7,882 bases of DNA, taken from positions 26,644-34,525 of the forward strand of contig PMHU01000294.1 in the NCBI GenBank assembly GCA_003156795.1, read 5' to 3'. This stretch comes from Acidimicrobiaceae bacterium (GTDB lineage: Bacteria > Actinomycetota > Acidimicrobiia > Acidimicrobiales > Palsa-688). The notes under the pieces were generated by a model. It was not told where the DNA came from and did not search any database. It saw only the letters and a program-made list of their open reading frames with translations. Position numbers and translations under genes: made by a program. Below, one piece after another: positions 5,444-7,882 of the stretch. Within the stretch, counting starts at the first letter, position 1. Each line of letters begins with the position of its first letter.

Positions 5444-7047
5444 CAGAGGAATCCGGCCGGGCGGCACCGCGGGGACCAAAGACCACGCCAGGCGTGGTCG
5501 ATCTGGCCGAGCGGGTCCTGGGCGATCCGGCACGGCGAGTCGAGGATGGCCGTCGACCTTTCGGGTTTGGTGTAGGCGGGCCACGACCCCGTCGTCGGAC
5601 CGGCCGGCACGCCCGACCGGGCGAACGATGCCCAAGCGGATCTGATCTCGGTGGAGAGCTGCTCGGCCGCCTCGTCGGATCCGAGAAACACGGACCACCC
5701 GGCTCGATCGAGCGTCCCGAACACGAATGGGAGGTCGATGGCGTGGAAAGCCCCGCGCTGCCATTCACCGCCGCGAGCCGGCCAGGTGAACTGCGCACAG
5801 TAGGTCGCGGCCCCTTGCTCCAGCCGTGACTCGGCAATCCGCCGTGCGGGAAGCCGCATGGCTCCATCGGTCTGAAGCGCGGCCCACACGTATGCTCCCC
5901 GGGTCCGGCCCTGGGCCGCCTCCGAGGCGGTGTAGAAGTCGACGAGGTCCGCGGCTCGGTCCAGCGGCACCTCCTCGCCGGCGCGTGCGGACAGGTAGCG
6001 GGCCGTCCACTTGACGAGCCCGTCCCGACCGATCGCGTCGGCGCGAGCGTTAGGGAACAGGCGCATCTCGTCGGCGGTCCAGGTGAGCAGGAGGTCGACG
6101 TCGGCTCCGGCCCCGCCGGCAATGGCTACCGACGGCTTCTCGGGCACGATCCGGCCGTCAACGACGGGGTGGAACGGCATGGAGCTGACGGCGCTCATCA
6201 GGCCAGGCGTGCAGTTGCGCTGGGCCGCGATCAAGTCGGCCGCGGGGATGGCGCGCAATCTGTCGATGGCCCCGGCTCCGGTTCCAGCGTCCAACTCGTC
6301 CACCAGCGCCGCTGTGACCATCGCGGCGCTCTCCACGTCGAGGGTGTGGTCGATTCCGGCGCTCTGGCAGATGAAGCGACCGAAGATTCCCTTCGACAGC
6401 GGCGAAGCATGCAGGTGTAGCAAGGATCCGGCTCCCGCCGATTCACCGAAGACCGTCAAGCGGGTGGGATCGCCCCCGAAAGCCGAGACGTTGCGGCTTA
6501 CCCACTGCATGGCGGCGAGCTGGTCGAGCAAGCCGGCGTTCGGTACGGCTCCGGCCTCCCCGCCGCCGTGCTCATCTAGCCATAGAAACCCGAACGCGCC
6601 CACCCGGTAGTTGGCCGAGACGACCACGACTTCTTGCTCGGCGCACAGCCGGTAAGCGTCGTAGGTATCGATGCAGGTGCCTCCCGTTAGGAACGCCCCT
6701 CCGTACACCCACATCATCACGGGCAGATCGGATACGAGCCCGGTAGGAGTCCAAACATTGAGCGTCAAGCAGTCTTCGGCGACGACGCCAACGTCGCTGC
6801 CGGGAATCAGGGCCGCGAAGGGGCCGCCGGTGTCCTGCATGGGTGACGCCCCGAATGACTCGGCTGCCCTGACGCCCGACCACGGTTGGGCTGGCCGGGG
6901 CGGAGCGAACCGGGCGTCGCCGACGGGAGGAGCGGCGAACGGAATGCCCCTGAAGACGCGCACCATCGGGAGGTGCTCCGATGGCTGGTCGTAGACACCT
7001 CGGACCCTGCCCTTGTCGGTCTCGACGATCAGGCCCAACCGGGCCAC
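5443..7047 (-). CDS. Type B carboxylesterase (alpha/beta hydrolase)
   Basis: This 534-residue protein is full length for bacterial type B carboxylesterases (p-nitrobenzyl-esterase/cholinesterase-like), which hydrolyse carboxylic esters to acid and alcohol. The nucleophile Ser203 sits in FGESAGAGS. The acid is Glu327 in WTADEMRLF. The catalytic His435 is in GAFHAIDLPFVFG. The second family signature EDCLTLNVWTP is at 91-101. The oxyanion-hole loop reads VYGGAF (114-119) instead of the commoner HGGGF. The N-terminus GRVRGVYD...FRGIPFAAPPVG is classical. No signal peptide is seen, so it should be cytosolic and act on imported esters. The start is GTG 7047; an upstream in-frame stop rules out a longer form, but the ribosome site is weak (AGG adjacent), so TTG 7038 is possible. 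It is first in the operon with the MDR gene and divergent from the hydroxyacid dehydrogenase. Confidence 0.9.
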   Translation of the reverse strand: MARLGLIVETDKGRVRGVYDQPSEHLPMVRVFRGIPFAAPPVGDARFAPPRPAQPWSGVRAAESFGASPMQDTGGPFAALIPGSDVGVVAEDCLTLNVWTPTGLVSDLPVMMWVYGGAFLTGGTCIDTYDAYRLCAEQEVVVVSANYRVGAFGFLWLDEHGGGEAGAVPNAGLLDQLAAMQWVSRNVSAFGGDPTRLTVFGESAGAGSLLHLHASPLSKGIFGRFICQSAGIDHTLDVESAAMVTAALVDELDAGTGAGAIDRLRAIPAADLIAAQRNCTPGLMSAVSSMPFHPVVDGRIVPEKPSVAIAGGAGADVDLLLTWTADEMRLFPNARADAIGRDGLVKWTARYLSARAGEEVPLDRAADLVDFYTASEAAQGRTRGAYVWAALQTDGAMRLPARRIAESRLEQGAATYCAQFTWPARGGEWQRGAFHAIDLPFVFGTLDRAGWSVFLGSDEAAEQLSTEIRSAWASFARSGVPAGPTTGSWPAYTKPERSTAILDSPCRIAQDPLGQIDHAWRGLWSPRCRPAGFL

Positions 7048-7138
7048 CCTAGTGGTCGAGCCGCGGCCGCCTCATCCCGGGCGCGGATCCACGCCTAGCC
7101 TTCCCGCCGATGAAAAGTCTCACTCGAATAGGAACACC
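7048..7138. promoter_or_regulatory. Divergent intergenic region, carboxylesterase / hydroxyacid dehydrogenase
   Basis: Promoters for both genes should lie in these 91 bases. No strong -35/-10 pair is visible on either strand. On the plus side, AGGA (7130-7133) five bases before ATG 7139 serves as a ribosome binding site. On the minus side only AGG directly adjoins the GTG start, so that transcript could be leaderless. Confidence 0.35.
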
Positions 7139-7882
7139 ATGAAGGTGACCGTGCTCGACGATTACCAGCGCGTTGCGCTGAGCTCGGCGGACTGGTCCTC
7201 GGTGGCGACTCGGGCCGAGATCTCCGTCGTCGACCGCCACTTGGACGGCGAAGCTCTCGTGGACGCGTTGGCGGACAGCGAGGTAATCGTCCTGATGCGC
7301 GAACGTACAGCCGTCCCCTCGACCCTGCTGGATCGGTTGCCGGCCCTGCGACTGATCGTCACCACCGGCCCTTTCAACGCAGCCGTCGACGTGGGCGCGG
7401 CCGTCCAGCGAGGGATCGTTGTTTGCGGGACCGGGGGCGACGTGCAGCCGACGGTGGAGCTGACGTGGGCTCTCATCCTCGGTTTGGCCCGTTCCGTGGC
7501 GGCCGAAGACACCGCCCTTAGGGCCGGAGGGTGGCAGACCGAGGTCGGCACGGGTCTATCCGGCAAGACGCTCGGGATCGTAGGCCTGGGTCGGATCGGC
7601 AGGGGCGTGGCTCGGATCGCATCGGCCTTCAGCATGGAGACCGTGGCGTGGAGCCAGAACCTCGACCCCGAGGAGGCCGCGGCCAGAGGGGTCAAGCCCG
7701 TCAGCAAGACCGAGCTGTTCGCCTCTTCCGACGTCGTATCGATCCACCTCGTCCTGTCGGAACGCTCCCGGGGGCTGATCGGTCGCGCCGAGCTTGAAAC
7801 CATGCGACCCACCGGCCTTCTGGTCAATACCTCTAGGGGTCCGATCGTCGACGAAGAGGCGCTCGTCGACGCCCTGACCCAA
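7139..7882 (+). CDS. D-isomer-specific 2-hydroxyacid dehydrogenase (3' truncated by window edge)
   Basis: The first 248 residues are present and the frame is open to the last base. The start is ATG 7139 with AGGA at a suitable distance, and MKVTVLDDYQ is a common N-terminus for actinobacterial D-2-hydroxyacid dehydrogenases. The N-terminal half of the substrate domain includes LRLIVTTGPFNAAVD and PTVELTWALILGLAR (104-118). The NAD-binding domain begins at LSGKTLGIVGLGRIG, with GxGxxG at 149-154. The signature VNTSRGPIVDEEAL (229-242) supplies catalytic Arg233. The later catalytic Glu and His lie beyond the window. The family interconverts 2-hydroxy and 2-oxo acids with NAD(H); relatives include phosphoglycerate dehydrogenase, but this sequence does not fix the substrate. 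It diverges from the esterase operon, so a shared regulator is possible. Confidence 0.9.
   Translation, partial: MKVTVLDDYQRVALSSADWSSVATRAEISVVDRHLDGEALVDALADSEVIVLMRERTAVPSTLLDRLPALRLIVTTGPFNAAVDVGAAVQRGIVVCGTGGDVQPTVELTWALILGLARSVAAEDTALRAGGWQTEVGTGLSGKTLGIVGLGRIGRGVARIASAFSMETVAWSQNLDPEEAAARGVKPVSKTELFASSDVVSIHLVLSERSRGLIGRAELETMRPTGLLVNTSRGPIVDEEALVDALTQ

Noticed and set aside
5385..6122. Minus-strand 245-residue frame inside the carboxylesterase gene
   Set aside because: It is a frame shadow of the esterase C-terminal half, which carries the catalytic Glu and His in the other frame.
5458..7047. YGGA oxyanion loop of the carboxylesterase as a novel active site
   Set aside because: Tyr in place of the first His of HGGG is, to my knowledge, common in type B carboxylesterases, so it is mentioned only in the gene entry.
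1..7882. CRISPR arrays, tRNAs, insertion sequences, phage or toxin-antitoxin genes
   Set aside because: Looked for and not seen: no regularly spaced repeats, no transposase or integrase motifs, no tRNA-like cloverleaf recognised.

Overview
This is a high-GC window with strong G/C preference at third codon positions, GTG starts alongside ATG, and protein families common in Actinobacteria. An actinobacterial chromosome, perhaps Acidimicrobiia-like or a mycobacterial relative, is the best guess. That is inference from composition and gene content, since no rRNA or phylogenetic marker is present. I see no tRNA, rRNA, CRISPR array, insertion sequence or phage gene.

Layout. Bases 2-331 (+) are the 3' end of a gene cut by the window edge, probably a class I SAM-dependent methyltransferase. 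Bases 378-1082 (+) encode a two-repeat NIPSNAP/dimeric alpha-beta-barrel-like protein. It converges, with a 15-base gap, on a two-gene minus-strand operon: an SDR dehydrogenase (2018-2986) followed 8 bases later by a BKACE/DUF849 beta-keto acid cleavage enzyme (1098-2009). A 261-bp divergent control region (2987-3247) holds overlapping inverted repeats and a likely leaderless promoter for a monocistronic PhyH-type Fe(II)/2-oxoglutarate dioxygenase (3248-4150), which ends in a recognisable intrinsic terminator (4175-4200). Next is a second minus-strand operon: a type B carboxylesterase (5443-7047), a doubtful 54-residue ORF that overlaps its stop codon, and a zinc-free quinone oxidoreductase-like MDR dehydrogenase (4231-5271). 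At the right edge, divergent from the esterase, is the first 248 residues of a D-2-hydroxyacid dehydrogenase (7139 to the end).

How the genes could work together (inference). The set covers ester hydrolysis, Fe/2OG hydroxylation, alcohol/ketone oxidoreduction, a NIPSNAP-like accessory protein and a BKACE step that uses acetyl-CoA to cleave a beta-keto acid into acetoacetate and an acyl-CoA. This looks like part of a catabolic island for an unknown ester-containing or branched/alicyclic substrate. No transporter, regulator or CoA ligase is in the window, so the substrate cannot be named. The most distinctive points are the altered residue next to the metal-binding glutamate of the BKACE, the overlapping palindromes upstream of the SDR-BKACE operon, and the small ORF at the esterase/MDR junction. 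No wholly novel system is evident.
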